Positions 45,885 to 57,820 of a DNA stretch of 64,000 nt are shown piece by piece. The stretch lies in assembly GCA_002946415.1 (NCBI GenBank), contig NJPS01000046.1:2356001-2420000 (forward strand), read 5' to 3'. Within the stretch, counting starts at the first letter, position 1. Each line of letters starts with the position of its first letter. The notes under the pieces are model-generated. The model had not been told where the DNA came from. It saw only the letters and a list, made by a program, of their open reading frames with translations, and ran no database searches. This stretch comes from Rutstroemia sp. NJR-2017a BVV2 (lineage: Eukaryota > Ascomycota > Leotiomycetes > Helotiales > Rutstroemiaceae). Made by a program: the position numbers and the translations under genes.

Positions 45885-46640
45885 TTATCCTATTTGCTGA
45901 ACTGATGCCTCAATCTTTTGTAACTTCGCTTCGACAAGCCTTTCGACCATTTTCTCCAAAATGGTGATCTCCCCACCAGTCCCTTGAGCGAAATATCCCT
46001 CGACTGCCTTTTCGACATATTTGCCAATCTGGTCAACTTCCACATTGATATACTCCCCTTCTTTCTTCAACGCAGTAACAATTTTGCTTTGCGTATAAGC
46101 GATCAACATGATCTCGAACCACTCCTCATTCTCCTTCGTGACCGTCAAACTTGCTCCATCCAGCGTAACATATCCCTTCTCTACAATGTATCTCATAACT
46201 TGCTTATCTCTTGGCTTCAGCCTCAGCGTTACCGCCTCACCATCCTCCTCTCTCTTAATCAACTCCGCGACTGTATCCACATGTCCCTGCACGAAATGTC
46301 CTCCCATGCGCGTATTCGCGGAAACTGCGCGCTCGAGGTTAACCTCCGAATTGACTTGAAGCGAACCGACATTTGTGCGACGAAGAGTTTCCGGTGCGCA
46401 TCCAACGGTGAAGCTATCGCTTGTGAAATTGGTGACGGTGAGACATATTCCATTTACGGAGATACTGTCACCGAGCCCGCAGTCGCCGAGGATGGCCGCT
46501 GCGTTGCTTATGGTAAGGGTGGCACCATATTGGCTGTCGAGCTTGATGTCGGAAACGACTAAAGGTTGTTAAGAAGATGAACTGGGAGGAGAGGATGTGA
46601 GATACGAACCTCCTTTGATCTCTACTAGACCAGTAAACAT
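45885..46640 (-). CDS. RIB5: Riboflavin synthase
   Basis: Two exons (46640-46610 and 46558-45885) with a 51-nt intron; 234 residues. The start MFTGLVEIKG is the invariant riboflavin synthase N-terminus. Two homologous lumazine-binding barrels follow. The first includes ATLTISNAA, GDSISVNGICLTV and LRRTNVGSLQVNSEVNLERA. The second begins GGHFVQGHVDT, with YVTLDGASLTV. The enzyme dismutates two molecules of 6,7-dimethyl-8-ribityllumazine to riboflavin and 5-amino-6-ribitylaminouracil, the last step of the pathway, working as a trimer in the cytosol. The donor GTTCGT is unusual, but the frame and family alignment need it. Length is normal for fungi. Confidence 0.95.
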
Positions 46641-47751
46641 CGCGGACGGAAGTTGAAAGGTGACGTTGATTTAAAATCAGGTTTGTATCTAAGAGATATT
46701 TGCGCTTTACCCCGCCGGGGCCAATGACATCCGACAAAAAGGTGAGCTAAGCTTTATTGGGACACGACTCTGCCTTACGATGCTAGCATTGAGAGGCTCC
46801 TCTGCAGCAAATTCCTGTATCATATGTTGAGCGAAGACGACTTTCGCATGTTCCGTTTATGATTTATGCGATTGTATTGTAACTTGGATAACTAGGTCAA
46901 TCAGAGCTAATGCTATAGAACCAGCGGGCGAGCGGTATCTGCCTCATCGCTATCAAAAAACCGAGGTTCCAACCATCACTATTTAGTTGCTTGCTTGCTG
47001 AATCGTCCGCAACCCGCTGGCCGAACATGAGGCTGGCACGCAGATGAAGCAACAAATCTAGATGCATATTACCAACCAATAGAGCAAACAGAATCGCACC
47101 CCGCCTAGCCAATATCGATAAATACAGAAGATACGAACACGAATTAGGGCAGTTGACTGGGCAGCGACTCTCCTAATATATACAGAGTAGACATCAAGGT
47201 AGACATTAGAGTAGACATCATGTGGAGGAAAGCCCCAGTATTCCAAGATCTTGGTATCTAATCCAATGGGTCACTAGTGGAAGTATGTTCGGATATCGAC
47301 GATGGATTTTATGTTTGTGTTGTGGCCTCATGGTTGGATTTGTATTTGGTATGTTAATTGGTATTTTCATATAATACGAGAAGAAAGAAACTGAACTTTG
47401 AGATATCAGTCAAGTAACTCATGTTCCTCATGCAGTGGAACATCAGGACGTCAATATGTGTATTTATTCTGCCATAGCCCGTTGGTTCAGACTCCGCCCA
47501 AGGCTTTTCTCGAATGCCAAAGTGAAGGACCCAACAATCACCATTTATCTATCTCATCGAGAATGTGGAGAATACGGCAATGGCGATGAATGACCTCATT
47601 ACTCCTGGCTCGATTCAGACCTGGTTGAATTATGAGGACTCGATACCAACCTCACAAGTACAAGCAGTGGACCAGAGTCCTTTTGTGGTAACGTAAACAC
47701 AGAACTCTCTCACAGCATATACATCACAGAAAGAGAACCCTAAAACTCGTC
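46641..47751. other. Intergenic with a short tandem repeat
   Basis: About 1.1 kb. Three imperfect copies of a GTAGACATCA-like unit lie near 47187-47221. A 62-codon minus frame crosses them and is not called. No gene is supported. Confidence 0.45.
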
Positions 47752-48112
47752 ATGTCAGCACAAGATCAATCCAACATTCCCGACGGCCACCCGGTCGACA
47801 ATGACTATGTCTCTCGACCAGGCCAAAAAGACATAGTCCCAGTACAACGCGACGGTGCTCCAGTTGAAGACCCTATAGATCCTGCGACAGCAAACAGTGG
47901 CGCGCAATTACGTGAGTCTATCACCTCGTGCAGATTGGATCAAAACTAATATAGTTGTCCTTCTAGAACGAGAAGAAAAGGATGCCATTGACAAGAGCAA
48001 CATCGTCGGGGAGAAGACGAGAGGAAACACCAAGCCTGCCGGTACTTACCAGACTCCTGGCGATGAAGAGGGCCTACCTGTGAATGATGGTAAGAGTGCT
48101 ATTGCGCAGTAG
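47752..48112 (+). CDS. Small hydrophilic protein, function unknown
   Basis: Two exons (47752-47911 and 47967-48112) with a 55-nt intron; 101 residues. It is rich in D, P, G, K and N, with almost no hydrophobic core. Motifs such as DPIDPATANSGAQL and EREEKDAIDKSNIVGEKTRG resemble short conserved proteins seen in many filamentous ascomycetes. It has no signal peptide and is likely intrinsically disordered, possibly stress-related. The clean splice and charge balance favour a real gene. Confidence 0.6.
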
Positions 48113-48317
48113 AGATGGAGAAAATAACGTCAGCGGAAGGGGATATAATCGCAAGCGGCGCTCGGTGGAATAGGGAAACTTGTATTACAGCCACCAGTAA
48201 TGTAAGACTGGAATGTCTCGTCGAAGAAGGAAGAATTTCTGTTGTGATCATGATACATTGAATTATGGTACATGTATTCCGCGTCTGAAGGGCCGAGGAT
48301 CGATATGCGCCAATGCC

Positions 48318-49703
48318 TTATGCTGGAACCGTGATGCCATTTGGTGCCTCTTCGGGCTCGTATATTCGTGGTATCAATCCTTCGGCCATGGCAATAGCTC
48401 CTTCCATATTATCCTTATTGAACAAAAATAGCCCTTGCATTGCCGCAGCGCTTGTGTGGATCTTGGATTTGTTGATAGTGCCGTCTTTGCAGGTGATTAT
48501 GCCGAGCTCCTCTAATTTCTCTAAGAATCTCTTACGTCCCTTGTGATCCACGTCAATGTCGCCGTAGAATCTATCCCACATTTCGGCGGCTTGAAATCTT
48601 GTGGCTTCACCTATTCTGACAGCCATATCGACTCTTCCGGGTCGTATTAAAGCTTCGTCAAGCATATCGATATGATTTGTAGTTAAAAATGCTATTCTTT
48701 CTTCGCCAGCTGCCACTCCATCCAATGCATTCAGTAGCCCTGAAAATGTGACTGTAGCACCAGAATAGCCATCCGCATCTCGCTGCCTTCGGTTCACAAA
48801 GGCTGCGTCCGCATCTTCCAGGAGCAAGATCGTCCTAGGTGGTAGTTTTGTGAGGCAAGACGCCAATTTATCGTCCGTCATTCCCCGCTCACTCATGTTG
48901 ATGATCGAGACCCCGAAGTCGAATGCGCCAGCCAGTGCTTGTATGAAAGAGCTTTTACCGCTTCCTGGTGGTCCATAAAGCAAATACCCTCTGCGATATG
49001 GTATACCTCGATCGACATACCACTGTTGTCTATTTAAGAAATCCTCCACGTCTTCCATGATTCGTTCTTTCACTCCTTGGTCCAATATTACTGACGATAG
49101 TGGTCGCTTCCGTCGTGGCAGACCAAATTTCCTCCATTCCTGCCCCGAGAACGTCCACATCACCGTTTTACCCTCATGCGCTGTCGCTGCCAATTCCTGT
49201 GCTTCCTTGAAGATATCTTCGAAAATTTGCCTGTGCGCATACAGAGTCTTAAGCGTAATTGTTTCGTGCGGTTCGCCGGTCGTCATATTCGATGAACTCT
49301 GCTTTTCCCGCTCGACCATTATGAACGCATTCTTGTGCCTAATGATATATTTCCCATAACCCGGCTGCATGAGTCCCCTGGCCTTCGAAGGGTCAGGACC
49401 GGCAGTATTGACGGCTAAATCATGGACTCGAGTAATTCGTGAGGTAAGGAAACCGCCATGTGGTCGAGGCAGTGTAAGCCATGACAGAATCCATTGGTAC
49501 GATGGATCTTGCTTGCTAATTTCGAGGTTGACCAAGAGTCGTCGTTGGATTAGGCCTGCTCCTCGTATGACTGAGCGTCGCGCGATGGCTGCAGCAGTTC
49601 CAATACCTGCCAGACCGACACCACCTGCAAAGACGGGATTTTCAAAAAGTGCATCTAGTGAGATGAGCGATGTTGTCGCTGTGGTTGTGGAGGGGGTAGT
49701 CAT
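48318..49703 (-). CDS. BCS1: BCS1-like mitochondrial AAA ATPase
   Basis: A single exon of 461 residues. The N-terminus has a Thr-rich lead and one transmembrane segment (about 24-45). The BCS1 N-terminal domain follows (QDPSYQWILSWL, GFLTSRITRVHDL, PGYGKYIIRHKN). The AAA module has Walker A GPPGSGKS (244-251), Walker B ILLLEDAD (about 292-299), the sensor TTNHIDMLDEALIRPGRVD and an Arg finger region. BCS1 sits in the mitochondrial inner membrane and moves the folded Rieske iron-sulfur protein across it during assembly of respiratory complex III. Length and order match the yeast protein. Because fungi can have several BCS1-like paralogues, the symbol is given with some reserve. Confidence 0.9.
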   Translation of the reverse strand: MTTPSTTTATTSLISLDALFENPVFAGGVGLAGIGTAAAIARRSVIRGAGLIQRRLLVNLEISKQDPSYQWILSWLTLPRPHGGFLTSRITRVHDLAVNTAGPDPSKARGLMQPGYGKYIIRHKNAFIMVEREKQSSSNMTTGEPHETITLKTLYAHRQIFEDIFKEAQELAATAHEGKTVMWTFSGQEWRKFGLPRRKRPLSSVILDQGVKERIMEDVEDFLNRQQWYVDRGIPYRRGYLLYGPPGSGKSSFIQALAGAFDFGVSIINMSERGMTDDKLASCLTKLPPRTILLLEDADAAFVNRRQRDADGYSGATVTFSGLLNALDGVAAGEERIAFLTTNHIDMLDEALIRPGRVDMAVRIGEATRFQAAEMWDRFYGDIDVDHKGRKRFLEKLEELGIITCKDGTINKSKIHTSAAAMQGLFLFNKDNMEGAIAMAEGLIPRIYEPEEAPNGITVPA

Positions 49704-51439
49704 TTTGCCGTCATGGATTTATTTTTGTGCGGGCGCGTCGCGAAATTCCAGCCTCGGAAACTTTCCCCGCGATTGTGGAGCTTTGCAGGAAACGCCGCAA
49801 AGAAACCGCACTTGTCCCCTTGAGTTCCTTCGAGTGGCATCGTATCATCAACATCTTTGCAACTCAACGTCATGTACTTGTATATGTATATGTCCGTATA
49901 TGACGCGGTGATGCTCTGCCTCAGTAATACATGTGGCATATTCTTCCTAGATACATCAACCATCGAAGGTCATACCATACAATGCGCAGCGGAAAGGTTT
50001 TAGGGCCCAAGCGGGTTCATTATTCGAAACGGTTCTACCATTTTTGGCACCATAGAACTCCATTAATGGCGCTCATTCCACCGATACCATGATGTTACTG
50101 TGATTTTTTCCATTCGATGCAGGGGAAACATGGACTGGCATAGACATCAATCATATCTAATTGATGGGATATATCCTACCTGCCTTCGTCAATCTCTTGT
50201 GCCACCGGCGAAGAGCTCGGTGTCGGTTGTGTTTCACGTCTCGGCATGGAGAAGTCGCTGTGGCTCTATCGTCCATGCCACCCAACGCAGGAAGGCGAGG
50301 TTGCATAGTTCGGATAAAACATCTTGCGCAGACAGCCACGACTTTGCAATGGCTTTGAAGTCAAAGTAGAGTTTGTTTTCCTTGTCGGTCGCCCCCTGTT
50401 GAGCACTACGCATGCAGTCACGCATAGATACTGAAAGCATACACTTGAGAGATTAGTTCATGTATATTCCTCCAAGACTCAATGATTGGACATCAGTTGG
50501 GGGGCCAGGTACGTACACATGGTTTCGAAGGTCCAGGGTTTGGAAAGTAAACATCGTTCCTAACGCAGTGATGTTGGTATTCTAGGATCTGTCAGACTCT
50601 TTCTCGTCGGATCTCCCGAAAAAGTTTGTCGAAAATCTTGAAACTTCGCTACTGTAACACCAACGATTGAGTTCATCTGTGCGCAAACTTCACGTACAGG
50701 CCACTGTATGTTTCGAAGTTCTATGTACAGTACCTTATCGCAGCATGTTTGTGTAGCCTCAACTTCGCAGTACGCCGAGCCATCTTCAAGGTCCAAAGTC
50801 TAGATTCTTTAGTGGATTGGGCTTGCTTAGAGTCATAGACTTTGAGGCCTGGACGCACCGGCTTTTGAGAATATATCTATGAGTACTGTTCAGCAATGAA
50901 TTACCCCAAGGCTGAAAACATTTGATTGATTCAGCTCAGATTAGTTGGAGAGGTCTGGGATCCCCAGCCTACGAGGACTGAAATGTTCCTAGGGCTACAG
51001 CTGGATGGAGAGGGCAAACCGGTCAATAGCTACTGCTTTTCCCTACCACATTTGACTTCAATTCTTCACTCGATACGATATCAAGCTTTCTTTCATACCC
51101 ACATGAAACTGGGCACCTTAGTTGCTACGAATCCTTTCCCTCAACATGTCCATTTATAATCTGTTGATCTCAGCAGGTTCAATATCTCCATCGCCTCCGT
51201 TATCAATATCCTGAGAAGCTCATACCTAGGACGAATCCAAAACGACTCTAGCTTCCTAATGCGTAAAGCAACGAAAAGACTTTGAAATATGCCACACAAG
51301 TTGGCAGCCCTACATCTGTCACTTCTTGTGTATCTCTTTTTGATTTAAACAGTTACATTCTGGGTTGCCCTCACTCACATGCTCTCATTGTCACAACCAA
51401 TCTAGTTTATTCTCGCAAGCACTGCCGGCAGCCCTTGTG
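49704..51439. other. Intergenic; weak minus-strand frames
   Basis: About 1.7 kb between divergent genes. Minus frames at 50234-50440 and 50560-50796 contain some structured-looking sequence, and GT/AG signals are nearby, but no start, domain or consistent exon chain could be assembled. They may be remnants or an undetected small gene. Confidence 0.4.
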
Positions 51440-53634
51440 ATGAATAAGATAGCACAGAAGTTGCGAGGTCTCAAGGAAGGCTTTCTTGATGATGAAAACT
51501 TTACTCGCGCTCGGCGTGGTGTTGTACGCGGCGTAAAAGGCCTTCCATCGGGAGCGGCCAGATACTCATTGCAGAAATTTCCCGTCATTCAGTGGCTGCC
51601 GAGATACTCGCCGCGATGGCTTCTGGACGATATTATTGCCGGTATTACTGTCGCCTTGGTAATGGTTCCTCAAGCGCTAGGAACCGCTGCGCTCGCTGGA
51701 GTACCCCTACAAGATGGTCTGTTTGCAAGCTGGCTTCCATCGGCAATTTATTTCTTTATGGGTACTTCGAAAGGTAATGTCCACCACCGAGATTCTTATT
51801 GTCTGACATCATACTGACGAATGTAGATCTTGCTACGGGACCTACCACGTCTCTGGGGCTCCTCACCGGCGTCGCCATTTTGTCAATAACAACACAAGGT
51901 CTTCTAATCCCACCAGCCGTAATTGCGGCTGCCCTTTCATTTTCAGTAGGCGTCATATCTCTCGTTGTGGGTCTTCTGAGGCTTGGTTGGATTATCAATT
52001 TTGTTACTATGCCCATGCTCGTTGGATTCCAGATGACCTCGGCTTTGATTCTAGTTCAAGGTCAAGTGCCTGTCATACTTGGGGAGAGTGATGTGAGCAC
52101 TTCGTTCATCCAGCAGGGGACGGATATTCTGCTACAAATTAAAACGACACAACCCTTATCGTTGGCCATTGGTGTGGCTTCGATTGTACTAGTTATCGCG
52201 TTGAAACTTATGGGGAAATACTGGGCCCATAAGAGCAGCATACTTAGAGTGTTATCAAATACTCGGAATGCCGTCGTCATTATTCTTTTTACCGGCGTTT
52301 CTTTCATCATCAGCAAAGACCTCAGCATTCCGCAATTTCCCATTGCTGGAAAAATTCCTCAAGGCATCCGGTTTCCTCAGCCCCCTACCCAAGTTGTCCT
52401 GCTCATTCTTACACGGGCAGCGCTTCCTGTGTTCATTGCCGCTGCCTCAGAACACCTGATCTTCGCAAAAACATTTTCTCGTCGTAACCATTACGAAATC
52501 GATCCATCCCAAGAACTAGTTTCTCTCGGAACAATGAATATCGCAAACGGCGCCTTCGGCGGCATGCCTGTAGCGGGGTCGCTTTCCCTTTCGGCGGTGA
52601 ACTCCACGACAGGAGTCAGATCTCCTCTTGGGGGTTTATTAACGTCGGCGGTGGTCTTGCTGGCTATTCATAAAATGACCGAAGTCTTTCGATGGATTCC
52701 TAATGCTGCTGTTGGTGCTGTGATTTTAATATCTGTTGCAGAAACTCTGCCTCCGAATAGCATCTTCATCACTTATTGGAAAGGCTCCTTCGCCGATTTT
52801 GTTGGATTTTTCATAGTTATGAACATTGGAATAGTCACAACCCCCGAAACTGGACTTGGACTTGGGGTCGTGTATATGATATTTTACACTCTAATTCGCA
52901 CCATGTTCTCTTCCATTGCCCCGGTTGACCATTTCGATATAGAGAACAAGCTCAGTGGCGTGGAAAGACTACGAATCCCGTTACCATTGGATGGGGTTCC
53001 CAAAGGAACACAGATTGTTTCATTAGAAACTCCAATCATCTTTGTCAACGCGGAAAGAATCAAGAAGGGTATAATGGAGGCTGTGTGGACCAATCACGAA
53101 CCTACACCATCAGGACCCACATCGAGAAAAGTGTGGAGCGAAAATCGTATCAAGCGAACAGCATTCTTGCGACGAAAAAACAATGTCAATACACCGACAC
53201 GTTACCTTCCCAGGCTTGAAATCCTCATCATTGATCTCACACAAGTCCCGTTAATCGACACAACCGGCTTAACTCATCTGCAAGACCTCAAAGACGAACT
53301 AATGATATATACCGGAGACTCCATAGAGATCCGATTTGTAGGTATGAACGCCGCGGTACGGAAGAAGTTCGACAGAATCAGATGGCCTTTAGGCACATGG
53401 CAGGAATCGCGAATTGGACTAGTGGTTGGTATCGATATCACTTTTGAGGATATCAGAGATGCGGCTGCAGCGCCGAGAAGTGTCAGGGCTTCTACGAATG
53501 GGCTGAATTTCGGGTTTGCTCGCAATGATATGCAGCAGGATTTGGATGATGAGGCTTTTGAGAAGGGTATGATGAATATTATAGTTACGAATGTTATGAC
53601 GAAGGATGGGAGGGCTTATAAGGAGGAGCTTTGA
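51440..53634 (+). CDS. SulP (SLC26) family anion transporter with STAS domain
   Basis: Two exons (51440-51773 and 51827-53634) with a 53-nt intron carrying ACTGAC; 713 residues. The start at 51440 is the first ATG; an upstream alternative codon is not needed. The sulfate-permease core is clear: IAGITVALVMVPQALGTAALAG, then LATGPTTSL, about 10-12 membrane segments and GGMPVAGSLSLSAVNSTTG, an inter-helix motif of the family. A C-terminal STAS domain follows (about 490-640: LIIDLTQVPLIDTTGLTHLQ). SulP proteins carry sulfate or related anions across the plasma or internal membranes. The protein is shorter than the main fungal plasma-membrane sulfate permeases (about 800-850), so it may be an alternative or organellar carrier; substrate not determined. 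Confidence 0.88.
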
Positions 53635-56600
53635 GGAAGTGCTGAATTGGATTGAATGACTTCAATTATTGATTATGTCCTTTTATCTCATTAGGTGCTA
53701 CATTTCATGAATCAGATCTTATGGGTCGTTATTGGACGCCCAGAATCGCCCCTTCGTAGATTTTCATATGAGTGATACCCCACGAGTGCGAGAATTGTCT
53801 ATCTATATAGATATTGAGAGTCATGTATATCAGATGAGTTCTCCCAGCGTAACTCGAATATTTGTGTCTTCCCAATCAATCAGGGAAATCTCATAGGAGA
53901 AACGAAAGAAACGCCTTCACAGCCAGAAGAGACATATTTTTCAAGTGACCATGTAGCTAAAGGAAGTGGATTCAGATATACACCGGTACATAAAAGGCTA
54001 AGTTCATAGCTTAGATTATACTTGCACCCACTAACAGTGATAGATACGAGCTGCCCCTCACTGCTATTAAGATTACTCCATACTTCGAACATTTCCCAAG
54101 GCTCACTCAGCCAAGACTCACTCAGCTGTACCATCGAACTTACTAACACGGCATCTAAATAACCCACTCTAGGTAGTAGTGACTGGCACGTGCCATTCTC
54201 GATCCTGATCGCCCCAGGTTGCCGCACCCAATGCCATCAACGACTCCAAACGCGTTCGCTGATTCCTTTCACCTTCTTTAGCCAGCTCACGTGTTTGGGA
54301 CTCACATGGACTGCAAAAGAGCGATGTTATCTCCACCCTATGGTGCAATTTGAAGCAGAAAAGATCGCGACATGTATACTTTTATACGATAACAGGTGCT
54401 TGTCAGGAATAGTACATGGCACACCAACCTGTGGTCAGGCTTTGAACTGTAAAGCTCTGATCTCAGGAACCATACAGCGTGTCGGGACCTTGCGGTGCAG
54501 CTAGATCTCTTTTGGGGAATCCCATATCACATCGACGAATGGGGAGAAGTGAATGCCTTCACCATTTCTACGCTTGCCACTTTAGTTTTGTCTTCGAGTG
54601 TTTGAATATTCATCACGTTATGTCATTTTCGGCTTAGTTGTCTCTTCCTTCCCATGGTCTTTGCGCTTGTCTTGGCTTCCTCGTTGCTACTCGTACACGA
54701 TCTCAGATTTTTGGATGGAATAGCTAGCAGGAGCTTCTCCTGAATAGCACTCCCTCAGCTACTAATACTCTCGAATCACCACTTACAATCTCATTGCGCC
54801 CATTAAAGGTGCGTACGAGATTGCTCAAGTGGCAATGGCAGATTTTCTCCTTATTGGCCTATTGCCTTTCTTATGCATTCCTACCTCATTATCATTCTAT
54901 ATTATCCTAATTACATATGGCCTCATTCGGTGCGAATGTCGGCCATTTAGATACTCACTATATGGACAAATACCTAGTAGCAATTTACACTGCCAGTGCC
55001 TGGGTATCCTTTAATTTGCAATGCCGGCCTGGGGGAGCCCAGTTCCCCCTCAATACCCCTTCTAATTTCTCACTCAGGGTATAGATGTAAAAGTGGCAAG
55101 ATCCTAGCTACATGAGACGTTGACCAAATTTTGTCCAATTTTGTTTTTGCCAAGACTTAAGGTTAGCGTCGGTCGTTGCACCAGAGCAAAAAAAGAAAAT
55201 AGGTTGAAAACCTAAGACTTCACGGTTGAGACGCAACGGCTTGCGACTGTTTTGTCGAGTTGATTCAAGTATTGACGACAGGAGGTACCGCGTTGATACA
55301 GGTGACGTCGCGTCGCTCATTTCTAGCTGTTTTGCACTTTGACGCGTCGTTCGAGCTAGCCGGGCCTATCAATCAAGGTTGCAACATAATTTCTGTTCCA
55401 AATTTTCGGGTCTCTCTGAGTTGGATCGTTACATCCAACTCCACATGGCAACAACACGGTCGGTCGACATGATTGAATTGAGGCTGAATTCTCCGAGTTC
55501 CAGACCTGTCTGATTGGGCGCGCACCGTCTAGAGATGCCGCCTTGGAGCCTCATTGGGGCACGAAAATCAAAGTGTCGTGCCGACGAGGATATTCTATTC
55601 TCCTTGCCATTCAATCAACGAAAAGGGGGAACCAGGTTTCGTCCTATTCGGGCTTCTGACAGATCTCTCCGGCGATGCATGGCTCACGGCCTTAATCTTA
55701 TAGACCCGTCATTGCTGCCGGTACCAGCGTCATGCATTCAGAGCACATCAGTGTTCGCTCAGATTGTGGAGCCGCTCTACAGGCAAAGATCAACACGAGT
55801 TGGAGTTGAAAACTGTCACCTTCTTGTCCCGTCATCAATTGAGCCATCAATGATCGAATATTGACCGCAGAACCACCGATTGTCTCAGCGCAATTTTATC
55901 GGGATAATTCTCGCCCATCTCATTCACTTTTCATTTGTGTTCGAAGGCGTCTTGCCAATGCTCCTTCCTTACCGTGCAATCGACAGAACAAGAAAGATGT
56001 CTACCTATGCTGTCGACAAGTGCCACTCGGAGGAAGACACTACAATAGCCAACGTGCTAGCCGAGTGGCGTGCACGAAAATGAGTTGGCCATGTCATTAT
56101 ATCCTGATCGGTGTCAAAACCCGTCCGTCATGTCTACTTAGTTAAAAGTGATGCGGGAGAAACATTTTACTTACACATCATTTATGATTTACCCTGCTCC
56201 CGCTCCCTACAACCAAATACTCCCTTCATAGAGTTAATTATCCGCAACTACAGGGTGCAAATGGCCGGATGCTTTTACAACACCTGGCCTTACCATTTAA
56301 TTCTACTTTGTATGTTTAGTTCTCAGCAGGTCTAGGTCTAGCACCGGCCGAGCCCCACATGATGGTTCGTGCTACTTACTGCATTGCCTCCGAAAGTCTA
56401 TCATTGGCTCTGTACCCGTCACCATTACTCGCATGAAAAAGTTTTTTTTCTGGACACTCTAGCTTCACTATTAGTATCGTAGTCTAGCAGGGTCAAATGC
56501 CGGCGTGACCATGTACTTTCATGTTGGCGCGCCAATGTATTTCTCTATGTGGCTCCCTTTACTGACATCGCTGACTGACTCGGGACAAGGAATTTTCATC

Positions 56601-57820
56601 GATCATCGCCCAAGGGTCCATTCTACGTACCTCATTCGTGATTGCCAAGAGCCGCTGACATGTTATGCTTATTTCCGTTCCGTTAGAGGAAAAGCGCCTC
56701 TGACTTCACTGTACTGGCTTTACTGATCACAGGGTCCGGTGTGGTGAGTTAGAACGATGCCATCAAGACCACGGGTTCATTTAATGGAAACCGCGTTCAC
56801 CGCCACAATTCCACAAACATCAAGTCATCAATAGAGACCGGTTGTACTGAGATACCCAAAGGTATGTGATGTATCGTGGACTTTTTCGGCGCTATGTCAG
56901 ACTTCATTCACAGTTGCCAGCCCGACTGCGAGATTCGCGACATGTCACGAATCTTGTCAAACCCTGCCACAGTACCGATGCTTAGTTACGCAGCTTGCAG
57001 CCCAATCACGGCATTCCAGTTTGCCTCTTTTGATCACAAGCTTCCCCACAAAGAATTTTACCTCCAGGTTATTACCCCGCAATGCAGGTGTACATTTAGC
57101 TAGACTCCCCGGATTTCGTGCGACAAAAGGGTCGGACCGGAGAACGGCCGTTACCAAACCCAACTTTTGGCCCCACAAGATTCTTCTAAGATTCTCCTAA
57201 GAAATTTCTTGCACATGTTGCGGTGTAAAAAAGCAAATGACGGCTTACCGTTGACGTGGGGATTTCGAATCGTTGGAATCTTATGGTGAGTTACGCCGTT
57301 TCAAAATCTGCTGCTCAATCATAGTTAATAACATCTCCTTGGCAGAACATGTTCACAAGGCCACTTTTCGGCAGGAACTCGGAGTCATTTCAACTCACCC
57401 CAGTGGCTTCGCTTGTTATGTGTTCCGGTCCCAAACTTTCGAGATCTACGTCAAGCACGAGGTGTTCTGAATTTGATCTGAAAGTGAGTGATCATGAGAT
57501 TGAACACCCGGCCGGATGCTAATGGTGCAGACCTAAAGAACATGGTGCCTGGTCGCACAGAAAACTGTGAATGGAAGCTTGTGACGGCAGTTGGGGAGGA
57601 ACCACCGCGCAACGTATGGGGGGTTCCTCATTCATCGCCTCTGTCAGAACTAATGCAATCAAGGACAGCGACCGGATATGAATCGCCAATTCAAGACTAC
57701 CTGATACTCCTGTCGCCACGCCCACCTTGGGGTATATAAACAGGAGATCATGTCCTCATCATTTCACAGCAGCATTCTTCATCTTCTACACGATCATCCT
57801 CCCAAGTAACATCATCCACC
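53635..57820. other. 4.2-kb gene-poor region
   Basis: The largest gap. All open frames are short, lie on both strands and have no start context, domain, signal peptide or intron logic. I saw no terminal inverted repeats, LTRs or tandem arrays. It may be decayed DNA or a large promoter region for the GH55 gene. Confidence 0.45.
57733..57740 (+). promoter_or_regulatory. TATA box of the second GH55 gene
   Basis: TATATAAA lies 88 bases upstream of the ATG at 57821, typical for a strongly regulated fungal gene encoding a secreted hydrolase. Confidence 0.6.
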
